Positions 26,257 through 34,955 of a stretch of 56,574 nucleotides of DNA are shown piece by piece (position 1 is the first letter of the stretch; every line of letters starts with the position of its first letter). Both the position numbers and the translations under genes were made by a program. The notes beneath the pieces were generated by a model. It saw only the letters and a program-made list of their open reading frames with translations. It was not told the DNA's origin and searched no databases. This DNA is from Bacteroidales bacterium (lineage in GTDB: Bacteria; Bacteroidota; Bacteroidia; Bacteroidales; UBA3824): positions 1 to 56,574 of the forward strand of contig JAGCVU010000187.1 of the NCBI GenBank assembly GCA_017962175.1. The letters are read 5' to 3'.

Positions 26257-27960
26257 ATGAAAAAGGTAAAACTTTCACTGCTGACAATGTGCGCAGCTGC
26301 ACTAACAGCAACAGCCTTATCAGGATGCTACAAAGGCGAACTCTACGACATTGACGAGCCTGAAAACCTCCAAGACAGAATAAAACAAGCTGCAATTAAC
26401 AATGCAAATAAGAAACAGACAGGCGATTTTGTGTCGGTAGAAGAACCCTATCAAGTGGGCATCACAGGCACATTCAAAAACGCATATTGGTCAACATTCT
26501 CCAAGTATTACAAACTTGGCAAAGGTGACACTCTCACTCTCAAATTCAGAAATTATTCCGACTGCAAAGCTAACTACGACAACTGGTGCTGTTTTGTAAC
26601 ATCAGATGCTGATCTCAACGCTCCCGAAGGCTATGAAGAATATGCAGGACAGCGTGCCGACCGTTGGGATAATATTCGCCAGCAAAACGCCTCATTCTCA
26701 GGCACAATGACATCTCTCAGCAATGACGAAGAATGGGCAGCTTGGCTTAAAACTATGAACAAAGCCGACGTGGAAATCTCAGTGATAAGAAACCACGCAG
26801 GAATGGTTAAAATACTATCCACCACTATAACTTCCGACGGCAAAGAATGGACTTGCGACCAAGATGGCATTATCACCACCGGCGATTATGTTAGGGTAAT
26901 AATGGTTTGCGAAAGATCTTACTTGCAATTCTACTATTCAAACAAGGTGGGCGAAGAAGACCCGAAATCTACAATTGGCGAAGTTGACACCGGCGAAGAC
27001 CACTTCCCTGTTTCAATTGCTATAGATAACTACCCCACAGCATTGGAACTCGGCGACGAAGATTATTGGAAAAACGGTGAGGCTACTATTACATTTGACA
27101 ATGGAGCTACCATCACCGCTAAAACCAAGGATATTACATTTACAGTGCCCGACTTAACCACCGTGGGCAAAAAAACAATTATCCTCTCGTACAGCAAATC
27201 CAAAAAAGGCGGATACGGTCAAGCCGTGGCCACAAGCTATCAAATTGAGGTAACCAACAAAATAAGAAGTATTTCGGCTAAATACATTGGCTCTAACAAA
27301 ACATTCTACTATTTCGACAATCCTGTAGAATTAATACCAAGCTTATTTGAACTCGCAGCAGAATATTCCGACAAATCAACCGGAACAATAGATGTTAAAA
27401 ATGCAACATTTACACTTAATACAGAAGGCAAGGTAATAGCGAAATACAACGATTATGAATGTGAAGTTGACGGTATTATTACAGCAAAAGGAAAATCCGC
27501 TGCCGGTACTCCCGATAAATCTTCATCATGGCAAGCAACTCAATTTGGCGAGGTTGAAGGCGGTCAAACCAAAACTGTAAAAGTGTTTGTTTACGGTCGC
27601 GGCGTAAACGATTGGGAATGTGCATTGCCCGAAATAGTAGGAGCTAACGGAGGTTGGACTTTGTGTTTCAATGGTAACAATTGGGGCTTTAATGAACCCA
27701 CAATGACCGGAGAAATAATTAAAAACGATTTCTTCATCGAAAATGTATTCAGCCACGAGGATCGTAAAAACGAGACAACCAAAGGATTAGACTTTACAAT
27801 AACGTTTACCAACAACGGTGATGGTACTGCGGTAATCAGCGAAACAGCCACCACTTCTGATGGTGTTGAGCGCACAATTACCTTAAAAATGTCGAATGTA
27901 CCTACCACATTTAATACCGATGTTACTATCGATGGTGCGTATGTTGTATTCCACGACTAA
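26257..27960 (+). CDS. Surface lipoprotein of the polysaccharide utilisation locus, likely glycan-binding
   Basis: This 567-aa protein has a lipoprotein signal (A-L-S-G-C, Cys at about 24). The region to about 240 resembles the beta-sandwich modules of surface glycan-binding lipoproteins, rich in tryptophan and with W-S-T-F-S-K-Y-Y and D-N-W-C-C-F. Bacterial Ig-like domains follow (about 250-420). The last ~130 residues form a further Trp-rich beta domain. No glycosidase catalytic motif is seen, so a SusE/SGBP-type binding role is more likely than catalysis. Its promoter carries the predicted HTCS operator shared with the GH43 and susC promoters, which ties it to the locus although it is transcribed in the opposite direction. 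Confidence 0.65.
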   Translation: MKKVKLSLLTMCAAALTATALSGCYKGELYDIDEPENLQDRIKQAAINNANKKQTGDFVSVEEPYQVGITGTFKNAYWSTFSKYYKLGKGDTLTLKFRNYSDCKANYDNWCCFVTSDADLNAPEGYEEYAGQRADRWDNIRQQNASFSGTMTSLSNDEEWAAWLKTMNKADVEISVIRNHAGMVKILSTTITSDGKEWTCDQDGIITTGDYVRVIMVCERSYLQFYYSNKVGEEDPKSTIGEVDTGEDHFPVSIAIDNYPTALELGDEDYWKNGEATITFDNGATITAKTKDITFTVPDLTTVGKKTIILSYSKSKKGGYGQAVATSYQIEVTNKIRSISAKYIGSNKTFYYFDNPVELIPSLFELAAEYSDKSTGTIDVKNATFTLNTEGKVIAKYNDYECEVDGIITAKGKSAAGTPDKSSSWQATQFGEVEGGQTKTVKVFVYGRGVNDWECALPEIVGANGGWTLCFNGNNWGFNEPTMTGEIIKNDFFIENVFSHEDRKNETTKGLDFTITFTNNGDGTAVISETATTSDGVERTITLKMSNVPTTFNTDVTIDGAYVVFHD

Positions 27961-27995
27961 TTCATAAAGGTCTCATAAAAAATCTCCCCATAAAA

Positions 27996-28028
27996 AATCC
28001 CCCGCAGGCCGGAAACCTACGGGGGATT
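27996..28028. terminator. Bidirectional terminator between convergent genes
   Basis: AATCCCCCGCAGG pairs with CCTACGGGGGATT with one G-T wobble across a 7-base loop. A-rich sequence on the left and T-rich sequence on the right allow it to end transcripts from both the lipoprotein gene and the GH43 gene. Confidence 0.8.
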
Positions 28029-28058
28029 ACTTTTTATTTAGTATTCAAAAATAATGGA

Positions 28059-29813
28059 CTATTTAACTCGTTTGCCCCAAAGGGTGTAGGTAAGTTTCCA
28101 ATGTGAACCTGCAAAAACAATGGTTACAACGCCTTTTTCCCAATCGAGTTCGCGCTCAACGCATACTACTACAGAGCCGGTAGAGTTGGGCAAATCGTCG
28201 GATGTAAGAGTAAGCCAACGTTTGGCGGCATCGTATGTCCAAGTGCCTTTTAATGCACCGGAAAGTGTGCCGTCGGCATTGATAATAAGATTGTTGGCTT
28301 CAGGTTCGTCTTGTTTGCCATAGTTGTAGCCAAGATTGATAAGTTCGTATTCGCCTGCGATATCGTCTTTGGCAACATCGGTGCTGTAACCGCCTGAGGC
28401 TACGTTGGCATAACGTTCGGGAAGGGCAATGGGCCAAAGGTCGTCGGGTTCTTCGGGCGAACGCGGACACCAAACCAATTTGCGCACATGACCCATCATC
28501 AATGCGTTAGAATATTGATTGCCGCCTACGTTTGCAGGAAATCTGCCTTGCGACATATAAAACCACTCTTTGGTCTTATCGTTTTGAAAAACAGCACAGT
28601 GCGAAATTCCAACCCATCCGTTGCCGTCTTTAAACTTGTAAGGATGTGTTACAATGGGGAAAACTTTTGTAGCCTCGTCGCCGGCGGTAAAGTTGGCGCC
28701 ACGATTGGTTAGGTAAGGACCTTCGATATTTTGCGAACGTACTACGCGGGTGTTGTAAGGCACATCAAGACCGTCCCACGCCATAAACAAGTAGTAATAA
28801 CCATCTTTGTAGATAATTTCGGGAGCTTCGGCAGCTTGCCAACGCGACAATCCGCGAGTGGCAATGCGTTTGCCATATCGAGCTTCAAGGTCGGTGGCAT
28901 TGTCGGCGTAGGGTTCGCCCATTCCTATAAGGTCTTTGCTGTTGACAGGTTTGCCGGTTACGGGGTTGATTTCCAAAAGGGCAAATCCCGAATGCCACGA
29001 ACCGTGTATCAAATAATGTTTGCCGTCGGGACAAACTATATATGTGGGGTCGATGGCATTGTAATAAAAATAGCCGTCCCAATTGGTTTTGCTAACGCGA
29101 TTATAATCAACACCTTTGTCAGACGATGAAGTGGTAACGTAGCCAAGATCTGTCCACGCCGAAGGACCACCTGCGGGGTCGGTAGTTTCCATTACGCCTA
29201 TAAACGAACGCTCGGTCCAAGAGTTGTCGTAGTTGGCGTCACCGGCTTTTCCGTTGCCGATATAATTATCACAAATTACTGAATAATAAAGCCTTACTTT
29301 ACCATTAACTACACGAGCGCAAGGAGCCCAAAAACCTTCGGCAATATCGGCTTTTTCGATTTGTGGCAGACCCATACGCGAGCGAATAGCGTTGAGCGAG
29401 TCGGCAGCCCACTGCGGGTATTCGTTCATAATGCCAGGAATCCATTCCCAGTTTACAAGGTCGTAAGAGCGTTTGCCCTGAAAATGTTTTCCGTTGGTAT
29501 TTTTGAGATGTTCGTTGCCGTAAGAGGCATCAGTGCCAAACATATAGTACATTCCGTTGTAAAAGAAAACGGTTGGGTCGTGGGTGTTGGCAAGATTCCA
29601 TTCCGAATGTTTGTCCCAGCCGGAATACGATGCATAATTGTCTTTGTAGACCTGATTTGGAATTATAAATTCAGGATTCTGAGGCAATTGCGACGGGTCA
29701 GAATGTTTTGTGGTGTCTACCTCGGGCATTGCAGGCGAATGTTCGTCGGAATCTTTGCTGCACGACGAAAACACTATTGCCACTACTGTGGTTAAATACA
29801 AAAGTTTTTTCAT
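28059..29813 (-). CDS. GH43 lipoprotein, likely arabinanase or arabinofuranosidase (promoter-distal)
   Basis: This 584-aa protein has a lipobox V-F-S-S-C near residue 18. The catalytic five-bladed propeller shows the three GH43 acidic positions in order: D in N-T-H-D-P-T (general base), D in N-A-I-D-P-T (pKa modulator) and E in A-A-E-A-P-E-I (general acid). The blade motifs and length resemble the GH43 endo-arabinanase subfamilies of Bacteroides PULs. A C-terminal beta domain (about 480-584) is similar to the accessory domain at the end of the other GH43 protein here. It probably cleaves arabinan at the cell surface. It is separated from susD by a terminator-like hairpin and a new -7 box, so it may be expressed partly on its own. 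Confidence 0.85.
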   Translation of the reverse strand: MKKLLYLTTVVAIVFSSCSKDSDEHSPAMPEVDTTKHSDPSQLPQNPEFIIPNQVYKDNYASYSGWDKHSEWNLANTHDPTVFFYNGMYYMFGTDASYGNEHLKNTNGKHFQGKRSYDLVNWEWIPGIMNEYPQWAADSLNAIRSRMGLPQIEKADIAEGFWAPCARVVNGKVRLYYSVICDNYIGNGKAGDANYDNSWTERSFIGVMETTDPAGGPSAWTDLGYVTTSSSDKGVDYNRVSKTNWDGYFYYNAIDPTYIVCPDGKHYLIHGSWHSGFALLEINPVTGKPVNSKDLIGMGEPYADNATDLEARYGKRIATRGLSRWQAAEAPEIIYKDGYYYLFMAWDGLDVPYNTRVVRSQNIEGPYLTNRGANFTAGDEATKVFPIVTHPYKFKDGNGWVGISHCAVFQNDKTKEWFYMSQGRFPANVGGNQYSNALMMGHVRKLVWCPRSPEEPDDLWPIALPERYANVASGGYSTDVAKDDIAGEYELINLGYNYGKQDEPEANNLIINADGTLSGALKGTWTYDAAKRWLTLTSDDLPNSTGSVVVCVERELDWEKGVVTIVFAGSHWKLTYTLWGKRVK

Positions 29814-29836
29814 ATCGGTATCTTTTTAATGGTTTA

Positions 29837-29844
29837 CAAATATA
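29837..29844 (-). promoter_or_regulatory. -7 element (TATATTTG) before the distal GH43 gene
   Basis: The - strand reads TATATTTG 23 bp before the GH43 start and just after the hairpin that follows susD. No -33 TTTG is present and there is no GTCCAC repeat, so this promoter is not part of the shared operator set. Confidence 0.45.
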
Positions 29845-29845
29845 C

Positions 29846-29881
29846 AAAAAACTCCCTTACCATTTAGTAAGGCAAGGGAGT
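29846..29881 (-). terminator. Hairpin with T-run between susD and the distal GH43 gene
   Basis: On the - strand an 11-bp stem (ACTCCCTTGCC with GGTAAGGGAGT, one mismatch) is followed by TTTTTT. It should end or weaken transcription after susD. Confidence 0.7.
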
Positions 29882-29903
29882 AGTGATAGAGTAGAAAAAT
29901 ATT

Positions 29904-31643
29904 TTATTGAATACCTATTCCTGTAACAACAGGATGAACGGTAAAATCTGGCGTATTGGCTGTGCCGTTGTTGGCAGAATTACCTTTGAGGTTAGGATTG
30001 TTGTTCATATTAAAAATGGTGATGGGCAAATATTCATGACCTGCCGACCAATGCGAGAATGGATCGTCATCAGCTTCGTCGAGCGTTTCGGGCATTACAC
30101 CAACTTTTGCAGCGTTGTTCCAAAATGTGCAAGCGTGTTTGCGAAGTTGTTTTAAACGACCTTCGTTGTAGAGCCATCCCCAACGGATAATATCTTGCAT
30201 ACGACCGTGTTCGCAACCAAACTCTGTGGGACGTTCTACATTGGCAATCTGTTCAAAAAGAGCATCGGCATCAGCAAAATCGGCAAGTAAAAGATCTTCG
30301 AGTCCGGCACGTGAACGTACTTGATTGATCCAATCAATTGCTTGCTGAGTGGGACCCGAAATTTCGTTTTCACATTCGGCAGCACGGAGCAATACGTCGG
30401 AATACCGCATCAAGCGAATGTTAACACCACACGAAAGACCAGCTGCAGCCACTTGTCCATAAAGATTTTCGCGAGCGGTAGTATGTTTTGCCACCGAAAT
30501 ACCCATACGTTTTCCTGTGGTAACGTGTTGATCATATTCTTCGGTAAATGCCTTATTTCCAAATCCGTCCATAGTGTTGTAATCGTCTTCGTAAGATATT
30601 AAAGTCCAATAAAGACGAGGGTCAACAGTACCTTCTTTGGTGCGTTGCGATTTAAATGTTTGATAGAGCCAAGGAGTAGAAGCAAGGTCGTTCCAACCAA
30701 GAATGTCGCCATTGCCAAAAACTGTTTCGAGAGCATGTCCTTGAGTAGAAGATTTTGAATTGTTGGCAGCGGTCCATTCCATATCCGAACCACCTACACC
30801 ATAATCCAAGAACTGAATTTCCCAAAGCGATTCGGGAGTGTTTTCTATAGTTGAGCGGAAATTGTCGCCATAATCAGCATTCAGTTCGTAATGTCCGTAT
30901 TTTTCGTTGATTATGTCTTTAAGTACTGCGAGAGCCTCGGCATATTTGTGACGAAACATTAAAGCACGTGCATAATAGCCGGCGGCAGCACCACAAGTGG
31001 CACGACCTTTTTCCCATTCGCCGCCTTCATCGCGAGAAGGTAGTAGTGTCATTGCCTCTTTCAAGTCGTTCTCAATCTGGTCGAAAATTTCGTTTTGAGT
31101 GTTGGTAGAATCCATCAAATCTTGAATAGAAACAGCATTGTAGTCGGTAATGAGGGGAATATTCTGATAATAGCACGAAAGTTCGTAATACGAAAGTGCG
31201 CGAATAAAAAGTCCCTGTCCAAGAACACGTTTGTAAACATCGCTATTTGGGTCGAGTTCTGATTTTTTTACATTGTAAATAAGTTGGTTGCAAGTGTTGA
31301 TGGTGTAAGAAAAATCACGAAGCACCCAGTGAAGCGGGCTGTCATCGTTGGAAACAGCCTGCGAAGCATTTAGATAATCATATCCGCGCCACCAATCGTT
31401 GTCGGAATATGAATTAACTTCATCACCTGCCACCACGTCTAAAAGATAACCCACGCGTGCATAAGTACCCTCAATGCGGATACGGTTGTAACAGGCAATA
31501 ACACTTTCTTCAAGGTCGTTGGCGTTGAGACCAAATTCAGAAATTGCTTGCTGATTTGGGTTTACGAGGTCGAGATTGTCCTCGCATGCTGTTATGCCGG
31601 TTAACGCCACTAGTCCGGCTAATGCTATATTTTTGATTTTCAT
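29904..31643 (-). CDS. SusD-family outer-membrane starch/glycan-binding lipoprotein
   Basis: This 579-aa protein has a lipobox G-I-T-A-C near residue 20 and the helical, TPR-containing body of SusD/RagB proteins, with the typical R-x-A-E sequence region (R-L-M-R-Y-S-D-V-L-L-R-A-A-E) near 400 and an early P-N-Q-Q. It forms the lid of the SusC channel and binds oligosaccharides at the surface. It lies 29 bp downstream of susC on the same strand, the standard order. Its relative position to two GH43 genes suggests arabinan or arabinose-rich pectin side chains as substrate. Confidence 0.93.
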   Translation of the reverse strand: MKIKNIALAGLVALTGITACEDNLDLVNPNQQAISEFGLNANDLEESVIACYNRIRIEGTYARVGYLLDVVAGDEVNSYSDNDWWRGYDYLNASQAVSNDDSPLHWVLRDFSYTINTCNQLIYNVKKSELDPNSDVYKRVLGQGLFIRALSYYELSCYYQNIPLITDYNAVSIQDLMDSTNTQNEIFDQIENDLKEAMTLLPSRDEGGEWEKGRATCGAAAGYYARALMFRHKYAEALAVLKDIINEKYGHYELNADYGDNFRSTIENTPESLWEIQFLDYGVGGSDMEWTAANNSKSSTQGHALETVFGNGDILGWNDLASTPWLYQTFKSQRTKEGTVDPRLYWTLISYEDDYNTMDGFGNKAFTEEYDQHVTTGKRMGISVAKHTTARENLYGQVAAAGLSCGVNIRLMRYSDVLLRAAECENEISGPTQQAIDWINQVRSRAGLEDLLLADFADADALFEQIANVERPTEFGCEHGRMQDIIRWGWLYNEGRLKQLRKHACTFWNNAAKVGVMPETLDEADDDPFSHWSAGHEYLPITIFNMNNNPNLKGNSANNGTANTPDFTVHPVVTGIGIQ

Positions 31644-31672
31644 AATTATCCAATTTTTAAACAGTTAAACGA

Positions 31673-34600
31673 TTAGAATGAACATTGAAGTCCGAACATG
31701 ATAGTACGTGGTGTCGGAAAAGAACAATAGTTTAAGCCGGGGGTAAATGTGCCGGGAGCATAGTCGATATTGTAACCTTTGTATTTGCTGAATGTAAATA
31801 CATTTTGACCTGAAACATAAGCTCTTACATTAGTAACTACGCCTTTAAACCAATCGTCGTTGAAATTATAACCGAGTTCGATATTGGCGATTTTCCAATA
31901 GTTGGCGTTTTGAATTTTGCGCTCGCTAAAAAGGTCGTTCCAAAGAAGAACACTGTGACCAGCCTCGGTGGCAGAATAATAAACATTAGGCGAACCCTCA
32001 TCCATTACTTTAGGATCTTTGTTGCCAACACCGTAGCAACTTGTAAGAGTGTTGTAGATGTAATCAGAAACATGATAACCAAGTGCACCAAATGTAGAAA
32101 CGGTAAGGTCGATGCCCTTCCATTCGGCTCTTGCGCTGATACCAAAACTGAGTTTGGGCATACCCGAGCCAAGTATTTCGCGGTCGGTACCGGTGATTTC
32201 GCCGTCGCCGTTGATATCTTCGTAGAGACAATCACCTACGCGAGCACCTTGTTGATATTCGGTTTTGCCTTTATCAGCTGCGTATTGATTCCAAGCGTCG
32301 AGTTGCTCTTGCGATTCAATTAAGCCAAGATATTTATAACCGTAGAAACGACCAAGTTCTTCACCGAGATTGGTCATATAGTCGTCGGTGAGATAGTTAC
32401 CCTGCGCAAATCCGAGCGAAACCACTTTGTTTTTAAGAGTAGAAGCATTAACGGCAATGTCGTATTTTATTTGATGTTTGCTGTTGTGGTAAGCTGCGCT
32501 CCATTCAAAACCGGTGTTTTCCATTTCGGCAGCGTTCATAGTAACGGTTGCGTTGCTTACACCTGCAGTAACCGGCACGGGAACATCATAAAGAAGGTCT
32601 TCGGAAACGTTTTTGTACCATTCAAAAGTAAATTCTAACTGATTAGAAAACATTCCGAGGTCGAAACCAACGCTTGTAGATTTTTTCTTTTCCCAAGCTA
32701 TTTGAGTGTTTACAAATGTTGAAGCCGACGATCCGTAAACGATATTACCGCCAAACGAATAAGCAAAATTGTTGCGGCTCATTGTTTCCAAATAGCGATA
32801 GTTGCCGATGTTTTCGTTACCGAGAATACCGTAGCTGCCACGGAATTTGAGAAGGTTTACAATATTGTCGCTAACGGGGAAAAATTCCTCGCGGTCTAAT
32901 CTCCAACCAAGCGAAACAGAGGGGAACCAACCCCAACGATCTTCGCTCGAAAGGCGTGAACTACCATCGCGGCGAACGGTTGCAGAAATCAAGTATTTTT
33001 GGTCGAAATCGTAGTTGATACGTCCGATGTAAGATGCAAGGGTGTGTTCATCTTCGTAAGAAGAAGCGTCGCGCTCGGCGGCATTGCTGATTTGCAAATA
33101 TATAGGAGTGGAAAAATTATAACCCCAAGCGGCAAGATTGTGATAAAACTCTGATTCGTAAGTTTGACCAACAACCAAACTCAAATGGTGTTTGTCGGCA
33201 AAAGTGCCTTCGTAGTTGAGAGTATTTTCGATAAGTGCATCGGTGTATTGACGATAGCCTTGATCTAAACGAGCGTCGGCAGCGGTGTGTTTAATTTTGT
33301 CGGACTGAAACCAAGTGGGAATCCAAACAAAATCTTTAGCGTATGTTTTGCTGTAAGAGAGGTTGATATTGTACGAAAGTTTATGATTTTCAGAAGTTTT
33401 GCCAAACATTCCAATAAGGTCGACATTGGCACTTGCGGTACCTACAAAACGGTCAACTTGATAAGTACGTTCGATAATATTGTTTAATACAAGCGGGTTT
33501 GACTGAGCGATTTCGCCGTGAAGCTTAGTATCGTAAACACCGTATCCATAAGCATCATAGGGGAATGCGGCAGCTCCGGGGTAAACCTCATCTAAAACCC
33601 AAGAAGCATCGTCGCGACCGGGAATAGTGGGTTGCATTGTAAGAATCGATGACATAAGGTTGCCTTGTTCTCCGCTCAAACCTTGAATAAATTCGTTGCC
33701 GTTTGACATAAACATATTGTTCTGGTCGGAATGAGAGTAAACTATGCCGGTTTTTAGTTTGATAAACTTAACGTCCATAGTATTGTTTACACGCACGGTG
33801 TAACGTTTGTAGTTTGGTCCTGTGCCTTCTACGCAACCTTTTTGGTCAAAAAAGTCGAGACCGATATTGTAAGTGCTTTTAGCTGAGCCGCCCGAAAGGT
33901 TTACATTGTGATTTTGACGAGTTCCTGTTTTGAAAACCTCCTCAAACCAATCGGTATTGCAATAGTTTTCGGGTTTGAGAAAATAATATTCAGAATTGGG
34001 GTCGTAACCAAGCATATTATCAAAAGGAGTACCGGCGTTTTCTGCAGCCGTTTGAATATATTGTGTAAATTGTTCGGTATTCATAACATCGTAAACAGGT
34101 TTGTAAACCTTGTCGAAACCGAAATAGCCGCTGTAATCTACACGCATAGGCTGATTTTGTTTGCCTTGTTTGGTGGTGATAATAACCACGCCGTTGGCAG
34201 CACGCGAACCGTAAATAGCTGCGGCAGAAGCGTCTTTAAGAATTTGAATAGTGGCAATGTCGTTTGGTGAAAAATCGCGAATAGAAGTTCCCATTGGTAC
34301 ACCGTCTATAACATATAAAGGTGCGGTACTACCAAACGAACCAATACCGCGGATACGCACATTGGGGTCGGCACCGGGCTGACCGTCGGAAGTAATCTGC
34401 ACACCTGCCACTTTGCCTTCGAGCATCGACGAGATGTTTGATTTCGACACCTTTTTCATTTCGTCGGCGTCAACAATGGCAACCGAACCGGTGAGGTCTA
34501 CTTTTTTCTGAGTTCCATAGCCGATAACAACCACTTGGTCGAGAGCTTTGGAATCTTCTTCCATAACAATAGTGCCAAGGTTGCTCTTGCCGTCTACCTC

Positions 34601-34849
34601 TACCTCTTTGGTGATATAACTAACGTAGGTAAATACAAGCACAGCATCCGAAGTGGCAGCAAGTTCAAAGTTTCCATCTAAGTCGGTGATAGTACCGTTG
34701 CTTGTGCCTTTAACAGCCACAGTAGCACCGATAAGAGGAGTGTTGGTTTCGTCTACAACATTACCTTTTACGGTAAGGGGCGAACCAGTTTGAGCAAATG
34801 TCGGAGACATTAGCAATAGCCCCATCAAAATTAAAAATACCTTTTTCAT
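31673..34849 (-). CDS. SusC-family TonB-dependent outer-membrane transporter
   Basis: The protein is about 1058 aa from the ATG at 34849. A longer reading from 34939 is rejected because its extra residues are hydrophilic and overlap the predicted promoter, while M-K-K-V-F-L-I-L-M-G-L-L-L begins a signal peptide. Order: signal peptide, carboxypeptidase-D-regulatory-like domain (L-T-V-K-G-N-V-V-D), TonB-box-like V-V-V-I-G-Y-G-T-Q-K-K, plug domain and a long beta-barrel ending in the terminal F (C-S-F). It imports oligosaccharides with its SusD partner. A predicted HTCS operator lies in the 5' leader, so it can be induced separately from the upstream GH43 gene. Confidence 0.93.
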   Translation of the reverse strand: MKKVFLILMGLLLMSPTFAQTGSPLTVKGNVVDETNTPLIGATVAVKGTSNGTITDLDGNFELAATSDAVLVFTYVSYITKEVEVDGKSNLGTIVMEEDSKALDQVVVIGYGTQKKVDLTGSVAIVDADEMKKVSKSNISSMLEGKVAGVQITSDGQPGADPNVRIRGIGSFGSTAPLYVIDGVPMGTSIRDFSPNDIATIQILKDASAAAIYGSRAANGVVIITTKQGKQNQPMRVDYSGYFGFDKVYKPVYDVMNTEQFTQYIQTAAENAGTPFDNMLGYDPNSEYYFLKPENYCNTDWFEEVFKTGTRQNHNVNLSGGSAKSTYNIGLDFFDQKGCVEGTGPNYKRYTVRVNNTMDVKFIKLKTGIVYSHSDQNNMFMSNGNEFIQGLSGEQGNLMSSILTMQPTIPGRDDASWVLDEVYPGAAAFPYDAYGYGVYDTKLHGEIAQSNPLVLNNIIERTYQVDRFVGTASANVDLIGMFGKTSENHKLSYNINLSYSKTYAKDFVWIPTWFQSDKIKHTAADARLDQGYRQYTDALIENTLNYEGTFADKHHLSLVVGQTYESEFYHNLAAWGYNFSTPIYLQISNAAERDASSYEDEHTLASYIGRINYDFDQKYLISATVRRDGSSRLSSEDRWGWFPSVSLGWRLDREEFFPVSDNIVNLLKFRGSYGILGNENIGNYRYLETMSRNNFAYSFGGNIVYGSSASTFVNTQIAWEKKKSTSVGFDLGMFSNQLEFTFEWYKNVSEDLLYDVPVPVTAGVSNATVTMNAAEMENTGFEWSAAYHNSKHQIKYDIAVNASTLKNKVVSLGFAQGNYLTDDYMTNLGEELGRFYGYKYLGLIESQEQLDAWNQYAADKGKTEYQQGARVGDCLYEDINGDGEITGTDREILGSGMPKLSFGISARAEWKGIDLTVSTFGALGYHVSDYIYNTLTSCYGVGNKDPKVMDEGSPNVYYSATEAGHSVLLWNDLFSERKIQNANYWKIANIELGYNFNDDWFKGVVTNVRAYVSGQNVFTFSKYKGYNIDYAPGTFTPGLNYCSFPTPRTIMFGLQCSF

Positions 34850-34892
34850 ATTTATTAAATTTAAGTCTAAAAATGTTTGTTGTTTTCTGTTG

Positions 34893-34948
34893 TAAAGATG
34901 GTAGTAATACTTGTAACGGTGGTGGACATATTTCCGCAATAAGTGGAT
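34893..34948 (-). promoter_or_regulatory. Predicted HTCS operator and promoter, site C (susC)
   Basis: On the - strand ATCCAC (34943-34948) and GTCCAC (34922-34927) are 21 bp apart. GTCCACCACC is followed after 17 bp by CATCTTTA (34893-34900), which keeps A and TTT of the -7 consensus at the same distance as in sites A and B. It lies in the 106-bp gap between the GH43 stop and the susC start. Confidence 0.6.
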
Positions 34949-34955
34949 TTAAGGA

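Noticed and set aside
34850..34939. Longer N-terminus of SusC
   Set aside because: It would be translated from the region holding the predicted susC promoter and lacks a signal peptide; the ATG at 34849 has one.
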